From contig CM039463.1 of assembly GCA_022414725.1 (NCBI GenBank), positions 51,981,277 to 52,045,276 of the forward strand: a stretch of DNA of 64,000 nt. The letters run 5' to 3'. Made by a program: the position numbers and the translations under genes. This document shows, one piece after another, positions 18,599 to 30,700 of this stretch (within the stretch, counting starts at the first letter, position 1; every line of letters starts with the position of its first letter). The notes under the pieces were generated by a model. That model saw only the letters and a program-made list of their open reading frames with translations, ran no database searches and was not told where the DNA came from. This DNA comes from Microglena sp. YARC (lineage: Eukaryota > Chlorophyta > Chlorophyceae > Chlamydomonadales > Chlamydomonadaceae).

Positions 18599-20779
18599 CC
18601 CCTCAATGGTCAGAACGGCTTGCCCACGTCGAACGCTGCTTCTCGCGCTTAGCCAAGCTGCCCCTCTCATCTTTCGGCCGGGCTTCTTTTCGTCTTCGTA
18701 TGGCCTTAGCACCTTACTTTACCATGCTGAGTTTGGTGGCATTCCTCAAGAGGTGGTCAATGACCTACAATGCCTTACCACCAAGCTGGTGGATAGAGGT
18801 TTGGGACCTGCTGATAAGGCTCGGGTTCTTCCAGGAGTTCCCTCTGCCCTTCTCACAGGCTCCCCATGCCAAGGAGGTCTTGGTGTCATGCCCTGGCAGC
18901 ACCATATTACCAGCCAACATGCTATGTGGGAGTTCGCCTTTTCCGAGGTCTTGCGAGAGGGCTCCAGCCATGGTCGCCTTTGTGGCTTCTTGTAGCCCAA
19001 GAGCTTCTCCTTCATCTCATGCCTCAGTCCATGGCCTCCCAGCCTCCGGCGCTAGCGTTCCTACATGCTTCTAGGGACACTACCCACTTCAAGACATCAG
19101 CGGGTGCCCAAGGGTTACCTCATGGCCCGCTGCGCCGTATGGCCATGGGATTTGCTGCCATCTCCGCCACCGCTGGTCTACGGGATGTCACTTACAGGCC
19201 GTTGGAGCTGGGTCCATGGTGTCACCAAGCACCGCTTTGGGGAAACCCTTTTCTGACCGCCCCGTTACCATCTACCCCAGTGCTGTACTCAACGCCCCTC
19301 CTTGTGTCTCCTATGGCACTTTCTTGGATGATGTTTTATCGGCTCATGCAGATCCCCTCATTGGTCTGTGTCGCAGATGCGGTACGTATCTCCTCCTCCC
19401 TTTCGGACGCCTTAGCAGAGTGCACTCGTCAACACTGGACGGGTGACCAGCGTCGTCAATACTGCTCCACTTCTGTGTGGCACCCTGAACTGGGCCGTGT
19501 TGGGCTGTCCACCATGCCCTTTGGCATGCTCAATGTTGTCGGCGATCCCCACAATGTGTCACTTTTGCTGACCTCCCTGCTTTCTTCTATTCCTCAAGGT
19601 GGCTGTCCTCCCTTGCCCCTCCGCTTTCTCCCCCCCCTGGTCCTTCTTCCCCCTCCCCTCTCCTTCTCTTTCACTCCTGTCTGCCCCCGGGCTCCTGGAA
19701 ACTCCGCCAGCCCCCCACCTGTTTCCCTCATGCGCCTCCTCGTCTCCCGGCTGGGATGGATCCTTCCCTGTCCCCCCTTTTCCCCTCCTCTTCAACTTGG
19801 TCCCCCAGCTACTCTGGGTAAGTTCAAGGTCAAACTTGGGACTTCTTTACTGAATAGCGCCACAGGACGGCATCAAGCAGAGGCAAGGGCTGTGTATGTG
19901 GGTCTAGCAATGGGCCCACCCCACAATCCCCGGTATGTGACAGGATGTACCTGGATGTTTGCTCGGCGTTTGTCTGCTCTCTGGTCCTTTCCTTGGGAAA
20001 ACCAACATAAGGAAATCATGTGGCGTCTTGCAGTTGATGGGGTCCGTGGAGCAGCATCCAGGGTACAGTTTCGTTGCCCATGGTGCCCTGATGCGCCTCC
20101 AGACTCAGATGCTCGTATGCACAGTTTTTGGACTTGTCCCGTGGCTGTGGCGGTTCGAGATGCTATTCAGACCACCCTGCTTGCCTCTACCACTGTCCCC
20201 CTCCAACGGGCCAGCCTCTGGTTGTGCTACCCCCGCCCTTCTTCGACTATTAATCTGGAGGTGTGGGGTGTTGTCTGCCTTGCTGCTCTGTCAGCCATGG
20301 ATCATGGTCGACTGCAAGCGTGGAGGTTGCACTATGCAGCCTCTAATAATCAGGCTCTTCTTAACCAAGGTCAACGCACTCTCTATGAGGTGTGGGGACT
20401 AACTAATCCTCACGAGGTGGCATCCCGCCCTATCTCTGTCCGGGCTGGGGCCCTTGCTGTGACTGATTTGTGGGCCCGCATCGCTGACTTTGTAGCCATT
20501 GGGGCACCCCCGGATGATTGGGAGGACACTGTGGGCTCTTCTCACCCCTTCATTAGTCATTGGGGAGCCAGGGTCAATATGGGTTCTCCCCCTCAAACTT
20601 TTCCGCATGAAGATGCTTCCCTCATCCACGATCCTCCCCTTTCTCCTCCCCCCATCCCACCTTCACCATCTCCGCTCTTCACTCCTGTTCTCCCCATGGT
20701 TCCACTGGTACCCTCCCCTTCTCACACGCACCGGTTAGGTAGCCAACTGATTTTGCCAGAAGAGTGGTCTTACGATTAG
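18586..20779 (+). pseudogene. LINE C-terminal region with zinc-knuckle-like motif
   Basis: Continues in three frames: 18586-18740, then about 18690-18995, then 18960-20779 (637-codon ORF including low-complexity Pro/Leu at 19600-19800). A C-P-W-C, then H-S-F-W-T-C motif near 20080-20140 matches the Cys/His motif that ends many LINE ORFs. Multiple frameshifts mark decay. Confidence 0.7.
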
Positions 20780-21322
20780 CTGATACCTTTTTGCTAGTCT
20801 TTCATTGCACGCGCCTGCTTGCTTGCCTCTTTCCGCTCCTCTTTTCAGCTCCTCTTTCTTGGGTGCCTAGCATTAGTTCGCTCTCGGGTTCCGTACGTCA
20901 CAGGACACCCTTTTGTATAGTTCTTTGGTTTGGCCCTTCATGCCCGCAGTTTTCGGGTTTGGGTTTGGGTTTAGGATTACCAGTTTCCACCCTGGACCCT
21001 AAACCCTAACCCCTCCCTTCTCCTTTTCGCCTCCCTTTCTCGCTGGCTGTGCTTAGATTGTTGGTTTCGTTTCTCTAGTAATAGCTCTAGTTTGTGGCTT
21101 CTGGTGTCCGGGCTGGGCAGGTTTACCAAGTGTGGTGGATTCTCTTGCCCCTAACATGTGTGCCTGCTTTCTGAGTCTTGCTAGATTGGTTTCTGGCCTC
21201 TCTGTTTTCGGCTGGCCTCCCCCTTTCCTTCATGGGGTGTCTATGGTTATCATCCTTGACACTCCGGTCCTTTTCTGCAAGTTGGCTGTGTCGGGTTGTC
21301 TTGTGCTTTCTTCCTTTGAGGG
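20780..21322 (+). mobile_element. LINE 3' untranslated region
   Basis: T/C-rich non-coding sequence. 21063-21322 is repeated at 24902-25161 with one mismatch seen. Confidence 0.65.
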
Positions 21323-21613
21323 TGTCGGCGGAGTGTGCCAATTAGGTCGAGGGGCAATGAGACTCTGGAGGCACGTTATTGAGAGATGCGACATTACAGC
21401 AGGGAAGCAGAGGATTAAATATAATCATATGAGGGTACAGAAATAGGTAAACCCTGCGTATAGTATAAAGGAATGGTGAACACACTCTGTGGTATAGCAG
21501 AGTGTGACGCAACTGCCTAGAAGGTAACGGAACACCTGGAAGGTTCCCGTCCGCCCCGCGTTCTCCGGAACTAATCGGTCAGCCAGACATCTTCTACCGG
21601 CGATCTGCCGACA
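21323..21613 (-). repeat. Copia LTR (3' LTR of minus-strand element), 291 bp
   Basis: Begins tgtcggcgg and ends ctgccgaca (inverted termini TGTCGGC/GCCGACA). The same 291 bp recurs at 25162-25452. Preceded by gaggg. A purine tract (minus strand aggtggag) abuts it at 21614, as expected for a 3' LTR. Confidence 0.85.
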
Positions 21614-22426
21614 CTCCACCTATGTAGCAGCTGACTGAAAATTTAAATCTAAAATACTTAGTAAGCTTTTTAAAATAAAGCTTATGTCTGGACCAGGAAT
21701 ATTCCTCAGACTAGAACTAGTGTCATAGCTATATGAAAATATTTATGAAACTTAAATTTTTAAAGATAAGACTGAAATATTTTGTGAGAGCAGCACAAAA
21801 AATAATCAAAGTCTTAAAGGACTCAGACGAGAGTACACAAATTTCATCCACTGAAATAAACTCGATGGAAAAATCCTTCACCTTAGATACTACTCTTAGC
21901 ATAGTATCCATGACTAGGCTAGGATGAAAAAACCATGTGTAACTGGTTTCTTACTCAATGATTTGAAGTAAGAAGATTTATGAAAGTTAGTTATCATAAA
22001 TCCCCAGCTTCGTCACTAACTAAGTGGAATGAACCTACTGAAATACACCTGGAAGAAAATAGGTGTGTGAAAGTACATCTGGAAGTACAACTGCAAGATA
22101 ATCCAGTATACAATTTCACTGAAAAATTCGAACAAACAACTACCAATCTCCACCTAATTCACTAAACACCTGAGGTGGCTGGTGAATTCAAAACAGTGTG
22201 AAGCAAAGAGAAATAGCTAATCTATGATAAGCTCCACCTAATTAACCATCTGCCTATGGAACGAAGTGTCAGAAAACCATAAGGTTGCTATAACGGTGGT
22301 CTGAATAAATTTCCACCTTCCACCGAAACCAATGAACAACTAAAAACTAACCAAATAAAGGAAAGCTAAGTACAACTAAGAAAGCCCAAAGCAAATCAAA
22401 GCATGACTATAACCAATCCCAAGTAG
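21614..22426. other. Copia internal non-coding sequence
   Basis: AT-rich. No ORF of note lies between the LTR and the end of pol. Confidence 0.5.
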
Positions 22427-24240
22427 TCAGTGTTCATAAATAAGGCAACTAAGCCTTGGAAGGGGAAATGGGTCCTTGTAGGTCACCATGCCATGCATCT
22501 TGACATGGTCCCAGAAAGGTCCTGGAGCCAACCCCTTGGTGAAAGGGTCAGCCTTGTTCTCCTTGGTATTAACATACACAACCTTCACCCCTCCATCATC
22601 TACCAAGCACTGAATGTAATGGTGAATCACATCAATGTGCTTAGCCTTGGGCTCCAGCTTCCAATCTCCAGTCCAAGAGATAGCTCCTGTAGAATCACAC
22701 TGAATAGTAACAACTGAAGAGGGAAGCCCATGTCAGCCCTAAGGTACTTGAGCCAAATTACCTCTCGAGCAGTAGTGGCCAGTGCTTGGTATTCGGCTTC
22801 TCCCGTGCTTACAGCCGGGGTGATCTGGCGCTTGCTACTCCAGGAGATGAGGCTTCCAGCAGAGAGGATGGCAACTCCAGTCTGGGGGCGCCTAGACAAC
22901 TTGCATTCACCAAAGGATGAATCACTGAAGACAGTCAGTTCAGATCCAGCTCCAGACTTGTAGCAAATCCCCAAGTACCTGTGGTCCCTCAGGTAGATAA
23001 GCAACCGCTTAGCTGCCTTCCAGTGAGCCTCGGTGGGGTTGGCTGAAAACCTGGACAGGGTGCTGACCGCAAAAGCGATATCTGGGCGGGTGCAGGTCGA
23101 TAGGTAGATGAAGCTCCCAATCAGTGAGATGTAGAGCTTGTTGTTGGGAAGGAGCTTGCTCTTGACGGCGTCACTAGTGAAGTCTCCACTGACCATAGGA
23201 GTGGAGTAGGTCTCCTTAGCAGTAGTGAAGTCAAATCTCTTACACAGGTCAGTGATAGCACTGTGTTGGGAGAGGATGATCTGGGTGCAACGCTCCTTGT
23301 CGTCGACGGTGACTTGCATGTCCAGCGATAAGAACTGCTCAGGCGTGCCAAGCTCCTTGTAGGTCCAACTAGCATCCTCCATAGCTTTCAGCAAAGCTAT
23401 GTAGAGGCTGAGATGATGAACACAGATCAAGAAGTCGTCAACGTAGGTCTGCACGTAGTGCCACAAGCCTGCAGGGTCCTGCCAGATGTAAAGTGCTGGG
23501 TCAAACCTAGAGGGTCTGAACCCAAACTTGACCAGCAGCTCCCTCACAGTCTTAGTCCAAATCCTAGGGGCTTGTTTCAGTCCATACAAAGACTTCACCA
23601 GCTTGCAGATTAGCTTGACACCACCTTCACCCTTGACTTCAAAGCCTTCCGGTTGTGAGCAGAACAGTTCAAGTTCAGGCTCAAGCTCACCAAGTAAAAA
23701 GGCGGTTTTGATGTCCACCTGCTTGATGTGCATGTTACGTGCCGCAACGGCAGCCAGTAAAACCCTCAGTGTAGTCTTGGAGGTCACAGGTGCATACACA
23801 TCTGAGTACTCAAGTCCAGGGCGTTGCATGAAGCCTTTGACCACATATCTGGCCTTGTAACGCACCACTTCACCATTGGTGCCGAGCTTCTTAGTGAAGA
23901 TCCACCTGGTGTCTAGCACTTTCTGGTTGGTGCGAGGGGTGAGTAGCCAGGTGTGGTGAGCCTCCAAGGATGCAAGCTCCTCCTTCATAGCCAACCTCCA
24001 TTGCTCTCTCTCAGGGTTGTCTGGTGCCATGGCAGTGGCATAGTCCAGCTCAGTAGAGTGTGTAATGAAAGCAGGGATAGGATGGTGAGAAGAGGAGGAA
24101 GGAGAAGCTGCAGGGTCAGATCTAATATCTAAAGTCGTAGCAGAAAGAATCGGGATATCTCCACCTTGAGCGGCTAAACGAGCACTCCTACGAGGGCCAA
24201 CAGACTCGGGAGGTGCTAAGGGAGGTGATCAAACATGGCC
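22427..24240 (-). pseudogene. Ty1/copia pol: reverse transcriptase and RNase H (partial, frameshifted)
   Basis: Long minus ORF (24030-22627 and further upstream) with the copia RT block: W-x-L-A-M-K-E-E-L start, D-T-R-W-I-F-T-K-K, A-R-Y-V-V-K-G-F, Q-V-D-I-K-T-A-F-L, S-L-Y-G-L-K-Q-A-P-R-I-W and Y-V-D-D-F-L-I (catalytic). RNase H follows: D-S-S-F-G-E-C, R-P-Q-T-G, W-S-S-K-R-Q and S-T-G-E-A-E-Y. A frameshift near 22717 moves the end (I-Q-C-D-S-T-G-A-I, E-N-K-A-D-P-F-T-K-G) into the 22630-22427 frame. The acidic integrase-RT linker is at 24241-24900; gag, protease and integrase are absent. Confidence 0.9.
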
Positions 24241-24901
24241 GTCGTAAGCGGCGAAGAGGGAGCAGGAGAAACTGGTGTCAACGCTCCAGAAGAATTCGGG
24301 GACAAGCTATATTCGCTTTCCCCAGGAGCCCCCAGTACATCTAGCGGTACGGGGCCCCGGTAGACAACAACCCGGCAGGCAAGCCCCAGCCCGGAATGTC
24401 CCTACCCGGACTGTAACTTCCAAAAGAATGCACAGGTCCTATAGACCCGGCCACCCCGTACTCATCCATTCGTTTTGCTTCGACACCCACAGCACAATCT
24501 ATAGGTGAAGTCATGATAGGTAATGAGCCGGCTAGAGGCTGAGTATCCGGTTCGAACAACGGATTATCAAGCACTGGACATACAGTCAGTCATAGCACCA
24601 CCAACATCCACTAAGCTACCGGAATGGAGGCGCGGAGGAATAATAGCATCGGTCCTTCGCGTTGAATGAATAGGGTCCGGCGGGTGCACAGTACCAGGCT
24701 CCCCTACCTCACTACGGTTAGCACGATCAGCACCAGGTCTGGTCCTAAGGACCATGTTATGCTCACCTGGCCTATCTACAACTACCAGGGGAGGGGAAAC
24801 CTGTAGGGCGTCGTCCTCGTCTAAGTCGGGATCACTGTTGACAGCAGTGTCTGCTCCACCTATCAAAGGACCCCCATCATACTCGGAGATATACTCTCCT
24901 C
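24241..24901 (-). pseudogene. Copia integrase-RT linker remnant
   Basis: Minus frame contains an acidic stretch, D-P-D-L-D-E-D-D, typical of the region between integrase and RT. It ends abruptly at 24901, where sequence identical to the LINE 3' region starts; that is, the element loses everything upstream of RT here. Confidence 0.5.
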
Positions 24902-25161
24902 GGTTTCGTTTCTCTAGTAATAGCTCTAGTTTGTGGCTTCTGGTGTCCGGGCTGGGCAGGTTTACCAAGTGTGGTGGATTCTCTTGCCCCTAACATGTGT
25001 GCCTGCTTTCTGAGTCTTGCTAGATTGGTTTCTGGCCTCTCTGTTTTCGGCTGGCCTCCCCCTTTCCTTCATGGGGTGTCTATGGTTATCATCCTTGACA
25101 CTTCGGTCCTTTTCTGCAAGTTGGCTGTGTCGGGTTGTCTTGTGCTTTCTTCCTTTGAGGG
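24902..25161 (+). repeat. Duplicate of LINE 3' region inside the copia span
   Basis: Equals 21063-21322 apart from one visible base change (cactccgg versus cacttcgg). Together with the following LTR it makes a 551-bp direct repeat (21063-21613 and 24902-25452). Confidence 0.9.
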
Positions 25162-25452
25162 TGTCGGCGGAGTGTGCCAATTAGGTCGAGGGGCAATGAG
25201 ACTCTGGAGGCACGTTATTGAGAGATGCGACATTACAGCAGGGAAGCAGAGGATTAAATATAATCATATGAGGGTACAGAAATAGGTAAACCCTGCGTAT
25301 AGTATAAAGGAATGGTGAACACACTCTGTGGTATAGCAGAGTGTGACGCAACTGCCTAGAAGGTAACGGAACACCTGGAAGGTTCCCGTCCGCCCCGCGT
25401 TCTCCGGAACTAATCGGTCAGCCAGACATCTTCTACCGGCGATCTGCCGACA
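25162..25452 (-). repeat. Copia LTR, second copy, 291 bp
   Basis: Same length and termini as 21323-21613. Flanked on both sides by gaggg (25157-25161 and 25453-25457), so this copy on its own looks like a solo LTR sitting in a LINE 3' region. Confidence 0.85.
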
Positions 25453-25789
25453 GAGGGCATTATCGCTGCATATTAAGGTGCTCATAGCGCATGCCCTTGG
25501 GTGGTATTTCGTTCTTTTAGTTTGACCTTCCTCTCTTGTGGTTGGTGGGCTTGGTGATCTGGATTGCTTACTTTTGCATCCCTCCCCTTTCCGCTCTCCT
25601 TTACGCCTCTAGTTTGTTTCCTTTTTGGGGATTTGACCTAGTTTGTTTTCAGGTTTGTGGGGGTGCCTTCAAAACCCTCGTGCTTCCGTGTTATAAAATT
25701 TGATGGTCGGCAGGCTGTGCTGCTGTCCAGTCTCGGCAGTGATTTGCTGAGTTTATGTAACGAACCCTCTCTCTGTCAAGGGCACGACA

Positions 25790-27840
25790 TACACCGGGGA
25801 GGAGCGGAGGAAGGGTAGGAGCATCTGCACATCGGTGGAGGAATGCAGGTGGGGGGGGGGAGGGGGATAAATCGTGAATGCGGGGGATGGAAAGGTTGAG
25901 GGGTCGAGTTTTGTGTCGCAAGGCCTGTGGGTATGGACGGGTTGCGGGTGTAATGGTGGTTGTGTGCTCGTGGGGAGTGGGTGGATGGCGGTGGAGGCTG
26001 CGTAGTGGTGGTGGGAGGGAGGAGAGGTCGAGAACCGGATTTGGAGGGCGTGGAGAGGTGAGGTGCAGTCGCTTATGGGGGGGTTGTGGGGTGGAAAGGT
26101 CTAGAGCTCTGGTAGATGTGGGGCGGGTGAGGTCTCTAGGTGATTTGTGTGGTGTCAGGGTATGGCGCGGAAAGGGATGGGTGGAGGTGAGGTGGAGTCG
26201 CTTAGGGGGGTGGAGGGGGGGTGGAAAGGTCGAGGACCCGAGGCGGGGTGGGGATGGCTGCGTCGCGTTGGGAGGTGTGGGTTGAGGGGGTATAAGTCGG
26301 TAAGGGAGTGGGAGGGGAGAGGTCAAGTCGTGGAGGGAGGGGGAGAGGTGTTAAGGGGAGAGCCCGATGTGGGGTAGTGAGGTCGAGGACACGACGGGGA
26401 GCGGGAATGGTCTTAGGGCTGTGGTTGTCGGTGGGAGGGGTGGGGTGTCTGCGAAGAGGATGAGTGGGAGGTGTCCTTTGGGGGTAGGAGGGGGGGGAGG
26501 GTCGGGCAGAGAGAGATAGAGGGGTGATGGGAAGATTGGCGGGAAGGGGTTGGGGAAGGAGGAGGAAGTTATGAGTGGCCGTGATGAGGCGTTGGTGGAG
26601 GGGAAGGGGGCGACGCTGGTGGAGGTGAGTGCGCCAGGTGTGCCGTTAAGGAGGAGAGTGAGGCGGTTGAGGGCAAGTTTGGCTGCATTGAGGGCTCTGG
26701 TGGGTAGGCGGCAACGATAGGTTGAATGAAGGACGTTAGAAGGGAGGAGGGAGGGCGGGAGAGGGGCGCGGCCACAAGGGCGTGAGAGAGGGGGTGCTAG
26801 AAGTTCAGAAAGTTGTGTGATGCCAAGGGGCCAGAGAGGTGAAAGGAGGGATTGGAGGGTTGCGGCGGAAGGGCAGGATAAGGGGCAAGGGAGGGATGTG
26901 TGGGGGATAGTGGTGAGTGTATTCCACAGTGGGGTGCCGTGTAGAGAGAGGGGGCCGGTCGGGGTGTGTGTAGGAGGAGGCCAGCGTCTTGCATGAGGGT
27001 GAGGAGGCGGAGGGCGAGGGGGTGGGAATAAAAAGTGGTTGTACGGTGTGCGATTGGAGAGGTAGGTGACCAGAGCAAGTGAGATCTCTATTGAGAGAGG
27101 AGGAGAGGAGAAGACCGAGAGGTCCCGAGTCGCAGAGAGTGCGAGAGAGAGTGGAGGTGGCGATGCGGGTATAGTCGAGTCGTAGGGAGAGCAAACCGAC
27201 ACCGAGGTGGGAGGTGGGGGCAAGGAGTGCAGCGGTGGGGAAGGAACGGGGGTGTCGGAGGCAAAGGCGAGTGATGCGAGCGAGTAAGGTGTCTAGAGTG
27301 GAAATGTCTGTGTAGGGGAAGGGTGCGAGGGCGAAGCAGTGGGTTAATTTCGGTTTGAGGACATGGTGGATGATGCGTAGGGCATGGCGAGGGGGTACGT
27401 TGGCTGCAAGCAGTTGCTGACCCTTGGTTGTAATAAGGTGTGTGAGGTAGCGGTATTGGTGTGTGAAGGAGAGCGTCATAGTGATGTGGAGGCCGAGGTA
27501 GATGTACGGGTGGTCGGGGGGTAGGTAGGGGATGGCTATGGAGTGAACGCAGAACTTTTCTAGGAGTTGAGTGCGGAGAAGTTTATTTTGGTCAGCAATT
27601 GTGACGGCAAAGCCGGAGAGGCGGTGGGAGTGTAAGATACCGGTAACGGCACATTTCTTTGCGTTGAGGGACAGACCGCCCCATGTGCAGTAGGTCAGAA
27701 GTTTGGTGTATTGATGGTGTAAGCGGGAGAGGGAAGTGGTGGTAAGGGCAAGGTCATCAGCGTAAGCGAGGGCAGAAACTGTGGAGGGGTGTGGGTGTGA
27801 GGCGTGGGGTATACAAGAGGGTGTGTACTACATATAAATT
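25790..27840 (-). mobile_element. Minus-strand LINE, RT half
   Basis: Minus strand from 27840: A-L-A-Y-A-D-D-L-A-L (RT catalytic box), G-L-S-L-N-A-K-K-C, Y-L-G-L-H-I and the RT thumb region (H-A-L-R-I-I-H-H-V-L-K-P-K-L-T-H), reading through 27480-26350 in shifting frames into a Pro/Thr-rich linker (26330-25790). Residues upstream of YADD are missing at 27840. Domain order continues without overlap into 17130-14745, so both are read as one LINE split by the nested insertion. Confidence 0.75.
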
Positions 27841-28931
27841 GTCGTTGACTGTCCTGCTTGTGACTGGCAGGCATACACATAGGACTGGACTACACGTAGT
27901 GCAAACATTACTGCTTCTTTGACCCGGGGGCCCTTAGGGAGATGCTCGTGTACCGCATGTCGGAATCGGGGACGGAAGGGGTCGTAAGCCGTCGTAAGCC
28001 CCGGGACCATCGAAACCAGAGATCTCTGATCGAAACCAGTCCTATGCAACGTCGCAAGCGACGCGGAAAATTTGCGGAGTGTGTTGGCAACGGAACGAAA
28101 GGTGGCAACGATGGAGCTGTCCGAAGCGAGTTAGTTACGCGACCGTTGGATGACGTGTCAGGCTTCAAGTTTTCAATTTTTCGGTCGGACAGACGGACAA
28201 ATGGGTAAACAGTGATCTATCTACACTCGGGGAAGTCGACAGATCGCTAAATGCGTACGAGCGCAGCGGAATGCACGCGGGGTCCGCGATTAGTCATAGT
28301 CCTTTAATGACCTGGCACTTCTGACTCTAGCGGTAAGCCCTATACCCGCGTCGCGTGTAGCTCAGAATCCCGAGACATTTCGCCTGCATTTCGCCAAGGC
28401 GGATTGTCGTCGAAATGTCTCAGACTTCTGAGATATTTCGACGGCATCTCGCCACGCACGGCGGCTTGTGCACGGTAATGAGGCGAAATGTTCGGTCATC
28501 TGAGACATTTCGCCTGTACTTCGCCTGCAGGGCCGTTTGGGCATGGTGGTCGGAGAGGTCACATTTTCAGGAATATTTTCTAGGAGCATTTCTCAATTAC
28601 ATCAGGAGTCGAGAAGATAGATTACATACATAATAAACTATGCATCCATTAACCTATTGATCTACCTATATATCTATGTAAGCATCCTTACACATGTACA
28701 TCCACTACAGCCCATATATTTCCTCTATATCCATTAACCATAGATAGACAGCAAGCAAAAACGAGCAGCCAAATTGCTGGCTGGAGCCATGTAGCTAATT
28801 AAGTTCAAGTACAAGTATATACGCAGCCTGCAGGCAGCTATCTATTTGTCTACTTATGAAAACATAGGCCTATATATCCACCAAGAAGAAACGCCCAATC
28901 AAAGCTATACATCTACATATATTCGCTGATT
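27841..28931. other. No gene recognised; inverted-motif cluster at 28370-28540
   Basis: Repeated gagacatttcgcc and its reverse complement (ggcgaaatgt, cgaaatgtctcag) occur four to five times between 28372 and 28535 in alternating orientation. A related gagacatttcg is at 33068. The rest is AT-rich. Confidence 0.5.
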
Positions 28932-29020
28932 CTATTTTATATTTCCATCTTCAGCATGTGTAGTTCCTTCGTGGCAACAATCTTCATCGCAGCCGTAGCA
29001 TTTCCATCCATCCTTTTGCC
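28932..29020 (-). CDS. Last exon of a Cys-rich protein
   Basis: Acceptor tgtcttgcag, exon start 29020, stop TAG at 28932. Two bases complete a codon, then Q-K-D-G-W-K-C-Y-G-C-D-E-D-C-C-H-E-G-T and nine more residues. The phase matches the exon at 30900-30967 (one base carried over). The C-x2-C, C-C-H cluster suggests metal binding or disulfides. Family not recognised. Confidence 0.45.
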
Positions 29021-29039
29021 CTGCAAGACATGCAAAGCA

Positions 29040-30700
29040 GGGTATGCGTTAGAGAGCAACCAATGGCAGGGTTAATGGCAAGGGCAGGACGGTGATGAGC
29101 AGAGCATGGCATGCGTTACATAGCAACCAATGGCAGGGAGCATGACAAGGGGCATGCATGTGCTAAACAGAGCAGAGCAGGCATTATAGAGCAATGAATG
29201 GCAGGGAGCACGGTAAGGGGCATGGATGCGATAAGCAGATCAGGGCATGTGTTAGAGAGCAAAGCAGGGAAGGGAGCAAAGTACGCCTGGAAAGTGATGA
29301 TCAGAGAAGGGCATGCGTTCAAGAGGAAGGAAGGGAAGGGAGCACGGCAAGGGGCAGGACCACAGTGATGAGCATAGTAAGGCATGCATTTGAGAACCAA
29401 GAGCATGGATAATGGCAATTGCCAGTATCCATGCCCCTCTTTAACGCCTGCCCTGCTCATCACTGTCGTCCTGCCCTTTGCCATTATCCCTGCCCCTCTT
29501 TGCTCTCTAACGCCTGCCCTGCTCTGCTCATCACTGTCGTCCTGCCCTCGCCATTATCCCTGCCCCTCTTTGCTCTCTATCGCATTCCCTGCTCTGCTCA
29601 TCACTGTCGTCTTGCCCTTTGCCATTATCCCTGCCCCTCCTTGCTCTCTAACGCCTGGCCTGCTCTGCTCATCACTGTCGCCTTGCCCCTTTCCATTATT
29701 CCTGCCCCTCTTTGCTCTCTAACGCCTGCCCTGCCTTGTTCATCACTGTCGTCCTGCCCCTTGCCATTATCCCTGCCCGTCTTTGCTCTCTAACGCCTTC
29801 CCTTCTCTGCTCATCAATGTCATCCTGCCCCTCGCCATTATCCCTGCCCCTCTTTGCTCTCTAACACCTGCCCTGCTCTGCTCATCACTGTCGTCCTGCC
29901 CTCGCCATTATCCCTGCCAGCTGGTTTGTACTCACGAGAGTAAAGAGTGGCAGGGATAATGGCAAGGGGCAAGACGACAGTGATGAGCAGAGCGGGGCAG
30001 GCGTAAGAGAGCAAAGAGTGGCAGGGATAATGGCAAGGGCAAGACGAGAGTGATAAGCAGAGCGGGGCAGGCATAAGAGAGCAAAGAGGGGCAGGGATAA
30101 TGGCAAAGGGCAAGACGACAGTGATGAGCAGAGCAGGGCAGGCGTTAGAGAGCAAAGAGGGGCAGGGATAATGGCAAGGGCAGGACGACAGTGTTGAGCA
30201 GAGCAGAGCAGGCGTTAGAGAGCAAAGGGGGGCAGGGATAATGGCAAAGGACAGGACGACAGTGATGAGCAGGGCAGGGCAGGCGTTAGAGAGCAAAGAG
30301 GGGCAGGGATAATGGCGAGGGGCAGGATGACAGTGATGAGCAGAGAAGGGAAGGCGTTAGAGAGCAAAGAGGGGCAGGGATAATGGCAAGGGGCAGGAGG
30401 ACAGTGTTGAGCAGAGCGGGGCAGGCGTTAGAGAGCAAAGAGGGGCAGGGATAATGGCAAGGGGCAGGACGACAGTGATGAACAAGGCAGGGCAGGCGTT
30501 AGAGAGCAAAGAGGGGCAGGGATAACGGAAAGGGGCAAGGCGACAGTGATGAGCAGAGCAGGGCAGGCGTTAGAGAGCAAGGAAGGGCAGGGAGCACGGA
30601 TAAGGGCAGGATGGTGATTAGCAGGGCATGGCCTGCGAAACAGAGCAATGAAAGGCAGGGAGAATGGCAAGGGGCAGGACAGTGACGTGCACAGCAGGGT
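29040..30700. repeat. ~71-bp minisatellite with an inverted central block
   Basis: Unit: gttagagagcaaagaggggc, agggataatggcaaggggca, ggacgacagtgatgagcaga, gcagggcaggc. Orientation is forward at 29040-29420, reversed at 29421-29925 and forward again at 29940-30700. It fills the intron between the two Cys-rich exons. The Leu/Pro/Cys ORFs inside are repeat by-products. Confidence 0.85.

Larger units (their letters stand above)
17595..25779 (+). mobile_element. Plus-strand LINE (5'-truncated), itself split by a copia element
   Basis: RT begins just inside the domain (5' truncation is typical of LINEs). The body runs to 21322 and the 3' end continues at 25453-25779, ending ctgagtttatgtaac then gaaccctctctctg. 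The same 3' end is found at 33770-33893. Insertion of the copia element into the LINE 3' region left a gaggg duplication (21318-21322 and 25453-25457). The LINE lies within the linker region of the minus-strand LINE. Confidence 0.75.

Noticed and set aside
20945..21015. gggtttgggtttaggattacc and ccctaaaccctaacccc as telomere sequence
   Set aside because: Only a few imperfect units inside a LINE 3' region; too short to be telomeric, used only as a weak hint on lineage.
22700..22730. Programmed frameshift at the end of copia RNase H
   Set aside because: Element is already truncated and flanked by a rearrangement; simple mutation is more likely.
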